In this document: positions 6,317 to 7,081 of the stretch, one piece after another
Layout of the letters: each line of letters begins with the position of its first letter
How positions within the stretch are numbered: the first letter of the stretch is position 1
Notes under the pieces: generated by a model
Told to the model about the DNA's origin: nothing
Database searches by the model: none
What the model saw: only the letters and a program-made list of their open reading frames with translations
DNA from: Anaerolineae bacterium
GTDB lineage: Bacteria > Chloroflexota > Anaerolineae > Epilineales > JAHCIE01
Assembly (NCBI GenBank): GCA_026129385.1
Contig: JAHCIE010000169.1
Span: forward strand, 1-7,081
Direction of reading: 5' to 3'
Length of the DNA stretch: 7,081 nt
Translations under genes and position numbers: made by a program

Positions 6317-6794
6317 ACCCTTTGATGATGTCCTCAAACTGCCCACCGGTGAGCTGCGCCAGACGGTCCAGGGGAATGGCAAAGATCGCATTGGACGCGC
6401 CCGCCGCAGCGTAAACAGTCGCGAAGCGACGCAGGCTGGCGTCGATGAGGACCGGCACAGCTTCGGTGTGGGCCACGGGGGCTACCCCCCCGATGGCGAA
6501 GCCGGTGACGCGGGCCACGGTATCGGCATCGGCAATCTTGACCCTGCCCTTGTTGACGCCAAACAGCGCGCCGAGCTTGCGGTCATCGGCCTTCATATCG
6601 CCAGCGACCAGGGCCACGACAGGTTGGCCGTCGATTAGGAAGCATAGCGATTTGATGATCGCGCCCACCTCGCAGCCGACAGCGGCGGCAGCCAGTGGGG
6701 CGGTCGCGGTGCTCACCTCGTACTCTACAACGTGGAGGTCGGGCGCGTGGGTATGCAGGTAGGCGCGAACGCGGTCAACAGCCTCGGCAGTCAT
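6315..6794 (-). CDS. YbaK/EbsC-family aminoacyl-tRNA deacylase-like protein
   Basis: The product is 159 residues, the usual length for a free-standing YbaK/ProX editing domain. Signature features are EVGAIIKSLCF (42-52) with the conserved Lys48, VALVAGDMKADDRKL (60-74), and TGFAIGGVAPVAH (97-109), the GG-x-P loop of the family. Family members hydrolyse mischarged tRNA, for example Cys- or Ala-tRNA(Pro). The exact substrate cannot be read here and no prolyl-tRNA synthetase gene is nearby. I chose ATG 6794: the frame is open to 6878, but a promoter -10 box lies at 6830-6825, immediately before the ATG at 6824, so upstream ATGs would not be transcribed. The ribosome site (GGAA) is weak. The phosphofructokinase gene follows after 43 bases and is probably co-transcribed. 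Confidence 0.87.
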   Translation of the reverse strand: MTAEAVDRVRAYLHTHAPDLHVVEYEVSTATAPLAAAAVGCEVGAIIKSLCFLIDGQPVVALVAGDMKADDRKLGALFGVNKGRVKIADADTVARVTGFAIGGVAPVAHTEAVPVLIDASLRRFATVYAAAGASNAIFAIPLDRLAQLTGGQFEDIIKG

Positions 6795-6824
6795 CGGGGT
6801 TCCGGGTAAGACGGTATCCCGCAT

Positions 6825-6852
6825 ATTGTAGCCCAAACGCGGATTGGGGCAA
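6825..6852 (-). promoter_or_regulatory. promoter of the ybaK-like / phosphofructokinase operon
   Basis: On the minus strand TTGCCC (6852-6847) and TACAAT (6830-6825) are spaced by 16 bases. Transcription would start near 6818, giving a leader of about 24 bases to ATG 6794. This decides against the longer open frame that reaches 6878. Confidence 0.5.
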
Positions 6853-6882
6853 CTCCTGTTTTTCGCGCCGGGCGGCAACCTA

Positions 6883-6891
6883 TGCTAGAAT
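6883..6891 (+). promoter_or_regulatory. extended -10 promoter for the rightward gene at 6922
   Basis: TGCTAGAAT (6883-6891) fits an extended -10 element (TG-n-TAtAAT type). No good -35 is seen, as allowed for extended -10 promoters. The start would be near 6898, with a ribosome site (AGAAGG, 6914-6919) before ATG 6922. It is divergent to the operon promoter at 6825-6852. Confidence 0.45.
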
Positions 6892-6921
6892 CCACGACCA
6901 ACCAGCGCCGGCGAGAAGGGC

Positions 6922-7081
6922 ATGGACGAGCCAGACGGGCGACGAATCGACGAGGTACGCGGCGAGCCGTGGGACGAGATGCGCTTTCTCAGCCATCTCG
7001 TCGTCGAACGCGTCTACGACCGCCTGCCGTCCGAGTTCTGGTTGCACCTGAATACGGCGCGGACTGAGGTGCGCGAGGCGC
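6922..7081 (+). CDS. unrecognised protein, N-terminal part (cut by window end)
   Basis: An open frame of 53 codons starts at ATG 6922 and runs off the window without a stop. AGAAGG at 6914-6919 lies just before it, and an extended -10 box lies further upstream. The peptide begins MDEPDGRRIDEVRGEPWDEM and goes on to RFLSHLVVERVYDRLPSEFW; it is charged, with an amphipathic helix-like stretch and no signal peptide or membrane segment. Codon third positions are GC-rich as in neighbouring genes, which supports coding. Overlapping frames here are less convincing because they start inside the ybaK-like gene or its promoter, or lack a ribosome site. I do not recognise the family. Confidence 0.55.
   Translation, partial: MDEPDGRRIDEVRGEPWDEMRFLSHLVVERVYDRLPSEFWLHLNTARTEVREA

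Noticed and set aside
5075..6325. A 416-codon open frame on the plus strand opposite the phosphofructokinase gene
   Set aside because: It is a mirror of a GC-rich real gene. The product is a low-complexity Val/Asp/Gly/Arg/His-rich chain with no motifs, while the minus strand encodes a clear enzyme.
6795..6878. N-terminal extension of the YbaK-like protein starting at 6878 or 6824
   Set aside because: The extension is not family-like, and a promoter (-35 at 6852-6847, -10 at 6830-6825) lies inside it; the family N-terminus fits ATG 6794.

Overview
The window is a GC-rich bacterial chromosomal segment with tightly packed genes. The gene content (a YnfM-like MFS carrier, a large polytopic membrane protein of glycosyltransferase-C type, a lipase-like hydrolase, a DinB-fold protein, a VapBC-type toxin-antitoxin pair, a pyrophosphate-type phosphofructokinase and a YbaK-type deacylase) would fit a Chloroflexota or similar high-GC environmental lineage. 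That placement is an inference from protein flavour only; no marker gene is present.

Layout, left to right. Bases 1-237 (+) are the last two membrane helices of an MFS transporter. After a 180-base gap with one small hairpin comes a 618-residue membrane protein (418-2274, +). Bases 2243-2743 hold a broken gene that I rebuilt from three reading frames; it resembles the YflT / general stress protein 17M family. It runs into a lipase-like alpha/beta hydrolase (about 2710-3583, +) whose 5' third is also split by frameshifts, while its catalytic body is intact. A DinB-family protein (3586-4182, +) follows two bases after the hydrolase stop. A dyad-rich 200-base gap leads to a strong promoter and palindromic operator in front of an overlapping antitoxin-toxin pair (4384-5030, +). 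A bidirectional hairpin terminator (5064-5103) separates this from a leftward operon: ybaK-like deacylase (6794-6315, -) followed by PPi-type phosphofructokinase (6271-5120, -). A divergent promoter region (6795-6921) then starts an unrecognised rightward gene cut by the window end (6922-7081).

How the genes relate. The hydrolase and dinB are probably one transcript. The toxin-antitoxin pair is a self-contained cassette with its own promoter, operator and terminator. The phosphofructokinase and YbaK-like genes form a two-gene operon with no obvious metabolic link.

The most unusual thing is a cluster of about seven single-base frame breaks confined to about 650 bases (roughly 2291-2945) across two neighbouring genes. 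It could be real decay or local sequence error. I found no CRISPR array, tRNA, rRNA, insertion sequence or clearly new multi-gene system.
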